Below are positions 23,500 through 34,199 of a DNA stretch of 64,000 nucleotides, in pieces. A model generated the notes under the pieces. That model made no database searches and was not told the DNA's origin. It was given only the letters and a program-made list of their open reading frames with translations. This stretch comes from Branchiostoma lanceolatum. Its lineage: Eukaryota; Chordata; Leptocardii; Amphioxiformes; Branchiostomatidae. Each line of letters starts with the position of its first letter. Positions within the stretch are counted from its first letter, which is position 1. The stretch spans positions 24,364,142 through 24,428,141 of the forward strand of contig NC_089722.1 of NCBI RefSeq assembly GCF_035083965.1, given 5' to 3'. A program made the position numbers and the translations under genes.

Positions 23500-24586
23500 C
23501 GGGGAAAAGGACTGCAACGGAGGCTACCTAGGTCGCTGAAGAAATGATAGTACAATAGATTTACAAGCATGCTACAAATCGACCAAATGGCGTGAATAAT
23601 TTGCCAGCGGGCTGCAAATGTGTAGCTTTATGATTGGCTAACACTTTGGGTTGTTCTCCCCGGCCTATTTGTATTATTTTTCAGTCACCGAAGGCGCCTT
23701 TTGGAGACTGCCCAAGAGAAACCAAGGACGGAAGTTTTATCAGTGATCCTTATAGCGCTGTTGATATAAACAAAGTCAAACTTTGGTCTGGCCCGCAGGG
23801 CCGTGTCTGACGGGGAGGCGGTCGGACGACTTTGCCGGTTCCCACACACAGATCACACCGAGGGGGGCAAGCCACTCATTTGTCGTGGGGAATACGTCAT
23901 CGTCGGACGACAATAGTATATCAATCTGGGAGGGGAAGTACGTCATCAGAGAGGGCGAGGAACACGGCGCATCCTGTGCAGCGTGAATGTTAGCTATTTG
24001 TCGGGCTGTGTCGGACAGGGTGACCCGACCACCCCACCCACAGCGGGCTCCGCGTGGTTTCATAATACAGCACAGCATTCCGGGACAGGTCACTGTGTAA
24101 AGACGTGGAGGGTTCTGTGATTCGTCCTCTGGGGTTTGTACTTTGAACTGTGGCGCAGGATTTCTCTCCCGACCCGCGTAAAGAGGTAAACAGTGTCTCG
24201 GCAAGGCTATTCACCGTTCATAGGATCACCTGCGTGCCGTAGATTCGTCACTTCCGGCAGACTGCGTTACGTGCCATACGGATTTGGGAGGCCAGTGCGG
24301 ACTGAATTCGTGCTCTGTGTACATTGTTAGCAGTATAATTGGTTTAATTGTACGGTAAGGAGATCGAGAGGCGGCCAACAATACGGAGAAAATCTCCTGG
24401 GAATTCACAGATTGAAGCCCAGTCGCGCCGTGTGACCGGGTTTGCCCTCTAACCTGTTGTTCCGCCTAGCTTGTTTTGGGTCTCGTTTGAGGAAGGAGGT
24501 GGTCGTCAAATAAAGGCCGTAATATTTGTCACCGCGGGGCGGCTGGCCGGGCAAGGCTGGGACGGAGAAAAACAGACGCCTTCGCC
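23500..24586 (+). promoter_or_regulatory. ELMO upstream region / 5' UTR
   Basis: GC-richer sequence that should hold the ELMO promoter and 5' UTR. No single core promoter element is convincing. A 142-codon minus-strand ORF (23776-24204) runs through it without family resemblance. Confidence 0.35.
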
Positions 24587-26390
24587 ATGTCTATTATCGG
24601 GGACCTGGCCTTGAGGAGTGTGGTGTTGGAGAGCGAGGGACGTCGGTCGCGACGCGAGACGTCTGGGTTCTCCACCATGCGACGTTCCCGCGCGTCCAGG
24701 GAGATCATCAAGGTGGACGTGGAGGACACGGCTCACGTGCCGTTCGGTACCAAACACAAGGACGTGGTGAAGGTAGCGGTGGAGATGCAGGGACAGACGA
24801 CTCAGCTCGTGGACCTGGACCAGAAGGAGTCTCTGGAGATGATTGTGGAGAAGTTGTGTGAGGGGTGGGGTGTAGAGAACTCACACTACTACTCCCTGTC
24901 GCTAGTTTCGCACGAAGGAGCCCGAGGGGTCTACATTACAGAAAAGAATCGCTACCAGATCAAAAATGGCAGCTACCTGAGAGTCAGCACGGCGCCGTCT
25001 AAAGCGGCCAGGGACATCATAACCAGGATCAAGAACAGAAACAGACCCATGGCGGAGAAGAAGCCAGTCATGCAGAGACTAGCCCAGATGTCGTCGGACG
25101 AGACCTTCGCAGTGGAGTTCATCACCTCGGACGGAGTCACACTGTTGATGGATTTGGTGGTGTCTGGTGTGACGACGGGGGAGAACTTGGGGCTTGTCTT
25201 GGCAGCTTTCCTCGCCCTGATGGACCACGGCATCGTCTCCTGGAACTCTCTCAACCCCAGGTTCGTGCAGAGGGTCGCCAGCTTCGTCAACAAGAGCACG
25301 GTGGCGGAGGCCATCATTGTCCAGCGAGCCCTCGCCATCCTGGAGAGCATTGTGTTGCTAAGCGACGCGTTCGGCCAGGTGGTGTCCGGTCAGGTCAGCC
25401 TTCAAGTGTTGACGGAACATTTCAAGAGCCCGGCGGCGGAGATTCAGCTTAACTCTGTTACTTTAATCAACGCGCTGCTGATCAAGGCGACCCCGGCCAA
25501 GGCCAAGGAGATTCTAGACATCATCAACTCCCGTCACGTGCAAGGGCTGATCCTCCAGGGCATCATAGACGGACGGAGAGCGGTGGGCGCGGAGATGGCG
25601 CACCAACTGCACGTGCTGCAGGTAGGAGTTATGATATAGCTGTAAATACCGAATACATTGATGTGGTGACGCTTTGTGTATGCCATAATATTTCTAGTTC
25701 TAGTTCTATTCTATAGTCTGCAAACACCCGGGAAGGGGTATCGCGCATATCTGAAGGGGGTGGATTCCTATTGATTGTAACAGTGTAGAATTTTGATCTG
25801 CTCAGAGGCTCAGAGTAGTTGAGCGTAAAACGTTACAGTTAGATTATTGCCAAATCACCCGATGGTAAGTCGGTTCAAGGATTTTCACAGGGATGCGAAT
25901 TAATTGCAAACGAAGCACAAACTGTAGGTTATGTCTGGGCGTGAGTGTGCGAGGACAGCAAGACAAAAACTGATTCTTCCATTTTCTAGTTTAATTTTCT
26001 CTCTACATTCTCCTCGAAATATCTGTTGTATCGCCTGACTAATACCTAGTCATGTAACGTTACATGTGTACGAATCGTTGACCCGTAGCCAGTTTATTTT
26101 GGCAGGGTTTCCCTTCACACAAAGGTTCGTCTTTCGTCTGGGTCACATTTCCTCTTAATACATACTACAGATGATTTGGACAGTTTAATTTCCTGTTTCG
26201 TTTTCAATCGGGACTGTACAAAAAGGAATTTAGGGGGAGGAAGATTTCGGCTACAAAACGTCAATTCGGAGATAGTTTAGAAGACGCATTGTACAATTCA
26301 GGTACAATACAAGTCAAATTAAAAAGCAGCGCAGATGTGTTCAAGTTCATAGAAACCAGTTATAATTAGTAGATATAAATGTGTATGTGC

Positions 26391-26436
<46 letters not shown>

Positions 26437-26837
26437 GTGTGTGTGTGTGCATGTATGTGTGCGTGTGTCTGTGAGCGTGTTTGTACCTCAGCTTTTGTGC
26501 CCACCTAAATTTTCCATTCCCAAACGGTACAACAGCATTTCTCGGATTCGATTTTGTGCTATGTGCTTAGCAAACAATAATGAAAACGGTAAAACACATG
26601 TGCCAATGCTATTAGACTTCCCATTTCAGGTCTCGTGGGTTTCCTTATCGCAATGGTAATGACGTTTCTGGTGTAATTTGTACGGCATTGGGGACTATAA
26701 ATGTATGGTTCAATCAATATCAATCTGCCCCTTCCTGGTGAGTGGCCATGGCGAGCAATTGATAGCAATTTAAGCTGTCTGAAGGTCATGAATTCAACAA
26801 TAGATATTTCAGGTGACTGAGTCTGTCCCTCTCTTTC

Positions 26838-26874
<37 letters not shown>

Positions 26875-29764
26875 ATCTCTCTCTCTCTCTCTTTCTTATC
26901 TCTCTCCCGTCTCCCTCTCTCATCTCTCTCCCCCTCTCTCATCTCTCTCTCGCCCTCTCTCTCGCCCTCTCTCTCGTTCCTTCTTTCTCTCTATGAATTA
27001 GGAGATGAAATACGTATTTATCTATGTTCTCGTTCCCGGTCTGCCCTTCAGGTGTTGCTGTTCTGTTGCCTTGACGACCGAATCCAGACCGAACTTGACC
27101 CCGGTGATCCCGAGCAGCTGGACAAGGTGCGCAAGCTGTACGCCCTCGCCTTTGACCGTGACCTCAGCGCGCAAGGGAGCGCGTTATTCGCCGAGAACAA
27201 GGGGGCCATCCGCCGGTCAAAAGTCGAGTATATGGAGAACTACAAGAAGCTGGGTTTCACCAACCATACGAGCCCCATCCTAGACTTTGAAGAAACGCCC
27301 CCTGGCCTGCTCGCCCTAGACTGCATGTTGTACTTCGCAGAGAATCACACAGAAAGCTACAACAAGCTGGTGTTTGAGAACTCCTGCAGGGATGACCAAT
27401 ACGTCTGTCCCTTCGCAAGGTAATATGGTGCATCAATTCGAAAATTGTGTTGTATTAGACACAAAAGCGTTTGAAACTAGAAAGGCCGTCATTTGCCCCT
27501 GAGCAAATACAGCATGTTTAGCCATACTCCTCCCCATGCAAGAAGTGGGCTGTCCCAAAATAACACCTGGGCAAATCGAAATATTAACTGTATGTAGAAA
27601 GGCAACATTTGCGAGAGCATCATACTTCGACAATCTCCCTCCTGATGCATAAATTGACTGTTCCAAAATCACCCGTACAAAAACTCTCTCTACAAGTTCT
27701 GCGAGACCCCAAGAGCTTCTTACTGCAAAGGCTTGCGTGTGTTCCTGCAATATGACCTCAGGTGACCTAAATAGAACAGTGTTCTTTGGCCAGTAGCAAA
27801 TGGAACGGGGGGATCCTTAGATAGAACATGGATTCCTTGGCCAGCAGCAAATAGAACATGGAACGTGGATACCACTTTTGGCCTGTTTTTGGTCTGAAAA
27901 TGGGTCCAAAAGTCCCCAAAATGAAGCATTCTGAAGTGATGTACACCAGAATTGTGATTGAAATCCTGTAGGGACATGTTCAAGGCACCCTTGTACCGAA
28001 TTTCAGGTCACTTGCTAGCAATACCAGGGCACAGGAGCCCAAAATATAAAAATTGTCTAAAAATGCCCCAAAAAACCTCCATAAAAATGTTTTTAAGGCC
28101 TGTTTCGAAAGAAATGAAAAAGCACCTAAGGGTATTTGCCATCTTTACCTACATGCCAAATTTCAGGTCGTTTGGCCCAAAAATGACGGAGTAGATTCCA
28201 TTTGAAGACTTGGCAGGAGGAGAAGAAGAAGAAGAAGAACGTGAACAAAAACAATATGTTGAGCCATACTAGGTATGGCTAAACATAAAGATGTTCGTCA
28301 ATTCAATGTACAAATCTTTTCAACTTCACCGTTTTCCATCAATAGCAAAAATCATGAATTGAATCCAAGAACTGTTCTTCTTTTACCCGCAGGTGTGCCA
28401 TTGCCCTCACCCTACTGCTCTGCAAAATGCTCCAGGTCGGAGAGCCCCCTCTTGAGACGGGTCAGGACTACCACCCCATGTTCTTCGCCACCCCAAACGC
28501 CTTTGAGGAGGTCTTCTGTGTCTGTATACAGTCACTTAACAAGGTATACTATATTTTGTCCCAATTAGAAGAACATATATATATGTATATGTGCCTCTGT
28601 ACTTACACTTAGTCATCCGATCCAGTGCTAGTATATACTAAGTGTAAGTAAAGAGGGCCGGGATATAGCTAGGCAGAGCTAATCTCCAAGCACATATGTG
28701 TGCCATACACCTTGTTTTGAACGTATTTCATAATATCCAAGCAGATGTAGAATGGCAAAATCGCAATGCATATTAGTATATGTTTTTTCAAGTTCTAGGT
28801 TCCGTGGAGCAGCGGTCTTTCTACAAAATTATGAAGTCGGGCGTAGAAAAGCCGCTGCTCCGCGAACTTGAGAAACATTACGATTTTGCCTTTCTACATC
28901 TCACGGTTGGATATGTCGTCTTTCAGTGGAGTGTACGTATCACTACCTGCACATCCATAAATTAATGTGTATCCTGTGTTTCAGACCTGGCGGGAAATGC
29001 GCGCCATCCACGAGGATTTCGACAAGGTGCTGGACGTGTGTCGGGAGCAGATCGGCATGGCGCTGTCCCACCGCCCGCGCAGTCCCACCATCTTCGGCAC
29101 CAAGCTGCAGGACTACAGCTACCACGAGATCATCCGCCAGATCCAGGACAGCCGGGTGTCCAAGCTGCCTCTGGACGGGGACGTGGAGCCGTTATGCGGC
29201 CTGAGGAAGACCATCACCCCGGGTGTCGTCCAACTCATCAAGGCGCACCGCCTCTCCCACCTCGTCAAGGGCGGGCTCTTCCAGAAGTTCAACAAAAGGA
29301 GGGTCAAGGACAAGTTCTGGTTCTGTCGTCTCGCGCCGAACTTCAAGGCGTTCCACTACGGAGACGCCGGGGAGGGGACGACTCCCGACATCGACCAACT
29401 GAGCGGGAAACTGGACCTCGCTGACATCAAGCAGCTGGTGACAGGGAAACAGTGTCCCCACATGAAGGAGTCCCGCAGTCAGAAGGACAGCGTCACTCCG
29501 TACGCCTTCTCCCTCCTGTACTACCCGGACCTGTCGCTAGACTTTGTGGCGCCGACTAAGGAGATGTACGACATGTGGACGGACGGCATCAGCGCGCTGC
29601 TGGACCAGGAGATGACCAGTAAAACCACGAAGAAGGAGATGGAGATGTTGTTGTCCATGGAGATGAGACTAGCTCTGTTAGACACGGAGGGACTACAGCT
29701 CCCGTCCGAACCACCGCCACTGCCGCCGGAACCTGACAACTACGACTTCGCTGTCAAGTTATAG
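24587..29764 (+). CDS. ELMO: ELMO family engulfment and cell-motility protein, complete (777 aa)
   Basis: Cytosolic scaffold that pairs with DOCK-family exchange factors to activate Rac during engulfment and migration. Four coding exons: 24587-25621, 27052-27419, 28393-28543, 28985-29764 (2334 nt, phase-consistent). Order: a basic N-terminal extension of ~38 residues ([20 protein letters not shown]), Ras-binding/ubiquitin-like and armadillo region ([42 protein letters not shown]), ELMO domain ([37 protein letters not shown]), PH domain ([28 protein letters not shown]) and a C-terminal Pro-rich tail ([13 protein letters not shown]), the expected SH3-binding site. It is longer than human ELMO1 (727 aa), mostly at the N-terminus. 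The first 345 codons are one intronless exon, unusual for this family. Which vertebrate paralogue it matches best is not decided. Confidence 0.95.
26396..26470 (+). repeat. (GT)n microsatellite
   Basis: Runs of GT with occasional GC and CATGTA interruptions, in ELMO intron 1. Antisense ORFs rich in His/Thr here are artefacts. Confidence 0.95.
26826..26992 (+). repeat. (CT)n microsatellite / polypyrimidine tract
   Basis: About 165 bp of CT repeats with CCC and TTT variants, about 60 bp upstream of the ELMO exon 2 acceptor (27051). It could influence acceptor recognition. Confidence 0.9.
27513..28287. mobile_element. Putative ~775-bp non-autonomous element in ELMO intron 2
   Basis: ATGTTTAGCCATAC at the left (about 27514) is inverted at the right as GTATGGCTAAACAT (about 28274-28287). 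The interior has AAATTTCAGGTC-type motifs twice and a GAGGAGAAGAAGAAGAAG tract near the right end. No coding capacity was found. Boundaries rest on the 14-bp inverted ends. Confidence 0.55.
28595..28657. repeat. Small inverted repeat
   Basis: CTCTGTACTTACACTTAGT pairs with ACTAAGTGTAAGTAAAGAG across a ~24-bp loop, in ELMO intron 3. Confidence 0.8.
28733..28902. mobile_element. Foldback element in ELMO intron 3
   Basis: CCAAGCAGATGTAGAATGG, AAAATCG and GGAGCAGCGG on the left are matched in inverted order by CCGCTGCTCC, CGATTTTGCC and TTTCTACATC on the right. Arms are about 75 bp. The left end carries the CCAAGCAGA motif of the family; the right end lacks it. A further AATCTCCAAGCACA lies at 28680. 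Confidence 0.8.
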
Positions 29765-29936
29765 ATCACAAAATGAGACCAAACAGCTAGATCTTAAAGG
29801 GGTTTTATTTTTTATTTTCTTAAAGGATTGTACATGTATGCTGATTAAGGTTGTTTTTCCTGGTGTAAACTTGTTGCATTATTTTGCTATTGGTGTATAT
29901 GTATGTTGGACAGTATGACCACATGTTTGGTTACTC

Positions 29937-29942
29937 AATAAA
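29937..29942 (+). terminator. Probable ELMO poly(A) signal
   Basis: AATAAA followed by an A/T-rich stretch, 173 bp after the ELMO stop codon. On the opposite strand TTTATT at 29804-29809 and 29811-29816 would serve as AATAAA for SIRT4, so the two convergent 3' UTRs probably overlap. Confidence 0.6.
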
Positions 29943-30144
29943 AAAAATTTAAAAAACGTGTGCTGTGCGTGACTTGCGTCTCAACATGATATAGTCAATA
30001 CATTCTTTTATCCTGGTACTGTTAATAAGATATTTTATGACTCATTCTCCCCAGCTATTTGAATAATTGTTTAAAGATCCTTCATAAACATCAAATTCTA
30101 AACCCTCACTCTAGACAATAACAACCATCTGCGAGCCTCTATTG

Positions 30145-31252
30145 TTAGATTTCTAACTTGGTCAGGACTTCCCCGCATCTGCTGTTGATTTTCAGCCCCG
30201 CTAGTTTGTCCGCTCGTGTCGGTCCGATGTTCAGGATGGCCACGGGCTTGTTCTGTTTATGCGCGGCGGACACAAATCTGTAGGCTGAATACACCTGCAT
30301 GTAGTGAAACGGAGAAGAATACGTCAGAGAGGGGAACAGAAACGATAGTAGCAGAAAACATAAACATTGACAAGGGAACTATAGGGAACGGGAACAGCAA
30401 AAGAGTGAACCTTAATTCTCAAAACTGAAGGCATAATACTGGTCGACTATATCGGTCCTTCGAGCAAAACACGACTGAACAGATTTTGACCAAAACGGGA
30501 AAGCATAGACCCTACCCCTTCCTTCTAACCCGAAAAGTCTCCAGATTGGGCCAAAATTTTAAAGGAAAAGAACACATATAATTTATACAGTAGGCCGTAA
30601 GATCGACACCAGCAAACCATGGAGCATAATGTACCAGGGAAGGGACTGAACAGGAGTCATGAGTCTGCATGGGCCTTTCTTGCAACCTGATGCTACAGCT
30701 AGAATCTTTCAAACAAACAAAAATTACCATATATGTACATGTTTTCCCTACTTCAAACGTCCTCAATGATTCATATGTCATAAATTACATGATACCATTG
30801 ATGAAGATTTACAGACGTGTAGTGAAGACCCGGCCACCAGAACGCTGTCAGACTCCTCCAGTTTGTCAAAGACCAGCTGGACCGTATCCCTGGGCACACA
30901 CTCCCCGAAGTACACCATGTCAGGCTTCAGGGGTCCGCCACACTTTCTACAGTACAGAGACAATAGGTCAGTAGGAAACGATGGATAAGAAAGAACGAAC
31001 GGATGTATATTAGCAGACCAGTTGATGCAATTTATATTTCATATCTTTTTCTTCTGCTGTTCTTCAGTTAAATATCTTTAGAAATATTCGGCTGTTCTTT
31101 CTTTTTTCTGCATGCGCGTGTGCGTGTGTATGTATGTATGTATGTATGTATGTATGTGTATTGGTGTGTGTGTATGTTTGTGTCTGCTTGTCTGTATGTA
31201 CAATGGTATGTATGCGTGTGTGTGTGTGTGTGTGTATGTGTGTGAATGTGTG

Positions 31253-31349
<97 letters not shown>

Positions 31350-32095
31350 TTGTGTGTGTGTGTGATTGTGCGTTGTGTGTGTGTTCTGTCTGCACCTACG
31401 TACCCGCAGTGCGGCGCTCTAAACCCCTCTATCTGTTCCGGCGTCAGTGCGACGTCGGCGTCCGGCCTGATCTCGAAGGGTACCGCGTCCCAGTGCGGGT
31501 TCATGTCCGATATCACCTGCTGTAGCTCCGACCTCGGCACCACGTGCTTACAGGACAGACATGCCGCCCTGAACGCGCTTCCATGGAGCTCTGTCATCTT
31601 CTTACTGCCGGCTTTCCTGTGTAGATCGTCCACGTTCTGTGTCACCAGCCAGTGGAGTTTCCCCCGCCGCTCCCACTGCACCAGCGCCCGGTGAGAAACG
31701 TTAGGCCGGTGAGAGGAGAACCCGGGCCACCCCACGTAGTTCCTAGCCCAGTTCCCCCGCCGAACGTGCGTGTTCTTCACGAAGTCTTGGTACATAACAG
31801 GGCCGATGACGGGCCGGTCTTTGCCGGCCTGCGGTGGGCTCTTGACAGAGCGGTAGTCTGGGAGACCGGATTCAGTGGACAGCCCAGCTCCTGTGATCAC
31901 CAACAGCCGTTTGGAAGCGTGGACGAAGTCCTGTAGTCTTTGAATGTCGTCAGAGGTAGCCGAGTCGGTTGGAGGAACGAAATTCAAGTCTTCGACGAAA
32001 ACAGTGTTAGCAGACGACGTTGTATAACACTTCCGGGTTGGACCGAGAATGCTCTTGATGTGGTTCACGGTACCTTTACCAAGTATCAAACGCAT
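30145..32095 (-). CDS. SIRT4: Sirtuin 4, mitochondrial, complete (323 aa)
   Basis: NAD-dependent ADP-ribosyltransferase/deacylase of the mitochondrial matrix, a brake on glutamate dehydrogenase and fuel use in vertebrates. Minus-strand exons: 31404-32095, 30817-30946, 30145-30294 (972 nt, phase-consistent). The N-terminus ([17 protein letters not shown], basic, no acidic residues, then RKCYTTSSA) is a likely mitochondrial presequence. Sirtuin motifs are complete: [29 protein letters not shown], catalytic His in ELHGS, zinc cysteines CLSCK and CGKCGG, and VYFGE, then [14 protein letters not shown] and [12 protein letters not shown]. Length is close to human (314). The exon 2 donor is weak (CAC|GTCTGT). 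The first intron holds a long GT/AC microsatellite. The poly(A) end faces ELMO. Confidence 0.95.
31120..31380 (+). repeat. (GT/AC)n and (TGTA)n microsatellites in SIRT4 intron 1
   Basis: About seven TGTA units near 31128-31156, then interrupted GT runs, with an uninterrupted (GT)n of about 90 bp from about 31258 to 31348. The first ~140 bp downstream of the SIRT4 exon 1 donor is almost pure dinucleotide repeat. Confidence 0.95.
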
Positions 32096-33067
32096 TTTTT
32101 ACACCATCAGAGGACACTAAAATGTCACAGGGAATGATAGAGTGAGTGGTTAGTAATCAAAGGGATGACTGAGACGGCGAGTTCTTCCCTGAGATATCAT
32201 AAAGCAGCCATTTTGGATCTTGTTTGTGTCGCTGCGTCTGATTGGTTTAAGAAAGTAATCATTCATCAAACTGGCCAATAGGAACTCGTATGACACAGAT
32301 CGATAGTTGTCTGAATGAAGTTACGCAAGTTGGTGTATTACTGCAGTTCACATTTTCTTTGCTAGATGGCAGTATTGACTGGTGAAGGATCAGAGTATTT
32401 ACATAGTAGTACATCTAGATCAAAAACCTTCTCAGTTCAAAACAAATTGAGTTATCGGGCAAGCCAGACAATAGAGTGTGTGAGCACAAAGTGAAATTCT
32501 TAAATTTTCAGGCTAGTATCTTAGTTCTTAATCGCATGTTTTGAAACTACAAGCTTTTCTTGTATAAATCATTCAATGTGTATGGTCCATTTGCAGAAAT
32601 GTATCTTTATCATTATTATCATTATTATAAAGCTTATGCATGTAGCTGTTCAATTTTCTTGTAGCCAAATTTGAGGTGACAGCAAACCATTCTCAATGGC
32701 CAAACTTGCTATACTTTGTGGCTGGCAACAAAACAAGGAGTCTCTCATATAATGATAATGGAAAAGTTTTATTACATTTTCCAGTTGTTTGTTTCACAGC
32801 AACCTAACAAATGGAATTGTAAAAAGGTAAGACTGGATGAAAATTATACATTTGGCATCATGTACATTTTGCTTTTTGGTCTGGACTTCCTATTATGCTC
32901 TTCCAAAGTATAATACTCGTAGTCATTAGTCCGGATACAATCAAAATAACAGCTTTTGACTGATGACGAAATAACATGAAGAAAGCCTTGTTGTTGTTGA
33001 ATAATGAATACATTTATACTACAGTATAATGCATTGCACTCTATGAAGAGCCTTCTATGAATCAAAG
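32096..33067. other. SIRT4 upstream region and MRPS23 3' flank
   Basis: A GCCATTTTGGATC (YY1-like) site lies near 32207, close upstream of SIRT4. The rest is AT-rich. TTTATT near 32769 could be the minus-strand AATAAA of MRPS23. No exon was seen. Confidence 0.4.
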
Positions 33068-33822
33068 TCACGACTTTTCTGTCTCTGTTTTCTGCAACGC
33101 TTCCTTTATCATGTCACTGATCCGAATGTTCAGTGTAGGATCTCTCTGTCCTTCCCGCGGCTCATCTACTGTCTCAGTCACTGGTTTCAACTGTCTCTTC
33201 TTCAGGATGACCCCGTCCCGCTGTAGTGCCCTTGCTGCTGCCTCGAACAGTTCAGCCTCTTCTTGGTACTTTCCCAGTCTCTCCAGTTGTTGGTACTTCA
33301 GAATGAACTTCTGACACTCTGATACAGAGTCTAGGTCAGTCAGGTCCATGGGGCGGGGCGTGCCGTAGGTCTTATAGAAATCTGAAAATAATGAAGAAAA
33401 ACGATTTTAATTTGAATAGCTGAGCAGTGCAATAGTAAAAGGCTATTAGAAAAATACATCATGTATTTATACTTATACTATCAAAAATATTAAATCTGTT
33501 TATTCAGCAACATAAAATATGTTCGTCTTTCTAAATGTTAAGTGATCAGTATTTTGATCAAGCTCTGGTATTGCTAAAATATTGATAATAGAAATATTGG
33601 AATACTAGTGTTACCTGCACGAATCTTGTCCTCTGGGTACAGGATTCGCCTGACCGGTTTGATATCGTAGTTCCTCTCAGCCAGTGGCGGGTCTCGAGGC
33701 GGAAACGCCGCGTACACGTCGTACCAAAGCGGCCTTTCCTCGTGCTTCATCACTCCCCCGCGTATCAAGTCACGAACGCGGGTAAAAATCGTACCAAACT
33801 TCTCCAAACGACTCCCAGCCAT
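33068..33822 (-). CDS. MRPS23: Mitochondrial ribosomal protein S23 (mS23), complete (173 aa)
   Basis: Small-subunit protein of the mitochondrial ribosome. Minus-strand exons 33615-33822 and 33068-33381 join in phase (522 nt). The start MAGSRLEKFGTIFTRVRDL is nearly the human start, and PLWYDVYAAFPPRDPP, EDKIRADFYKTYG, CQKFILKY and LGKYQEEAELFE..GVILKKR follow in family order. It ends KTETEKS, shorter than the human C-terminal tail (190 aa). The start codon lies head to head with MRPL37. Confidence 0.93.
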
Positions 33823-34199
33823 GTTGGAACCGACGAATGACCTCTCCTCTTGGCTCTGCCCTCCGACCTCTGATAATTTAGAGGTTTGATGCGAACAATA
33901 TAGTGCCTGACTAAATTTATTGCTTTTGAAAAATTCCAATGCCGATCAATTTCAATATAATCCAATAGAAATAATACAGAAATTTAGAAATTGTGTTGTC
34001 TAGATCGAATACTGAAATAATTTGGATAAACTACACAAAAAGGCATTTTAATTGGATACTTCTAAAGGTATATACAAAGGACAGCCTTATCGTAAGGTAT
34101 GACGGGACTGAAACAAAATGGCAGCTCGTGGTAGAAATTTTGGCATGGCCTGAGAGTTTGAACGATTTTATCCCTCTGACACCGTCCTAGGAGTAGAAA
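33823..34199. promoter_or_regulatory. Shared intergenic region between MRPS23 and MRPL37
   Basis: Only 377 bp separate the two divergent start codons, so the promoter is likely bidirectional. The two encoded proteins sit in opposite subunits of the same mitochondrial ribosome, which fits co-regulation. No classical TATA box is evident. Function is inferred from spacing. Confidence 0.5.

Noticed and set aside
23776-24204. 142-codon minus-strand ORF upstream of ELMO
   Set aside because: No family resemblance, overlaps the probable ELMO 5' region, and the composition of the GC-rich segment explains an open frame.
26559-26942. 127-codon minus-strand ORF rich in Arg/Glu
   Set aside because: It reads through the CT microsatellite in ELMO intron 1.
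31064-31403. SIRT4 ORF continuing into a His/Thr-rich tail, and plus-strand Cys/Val-rich ORFs here
   Set aside because: These are translations of the GT/AC microsatellite in intron 1; the real SIRT4 continues in exons 30817-30946 and 30145-30294.
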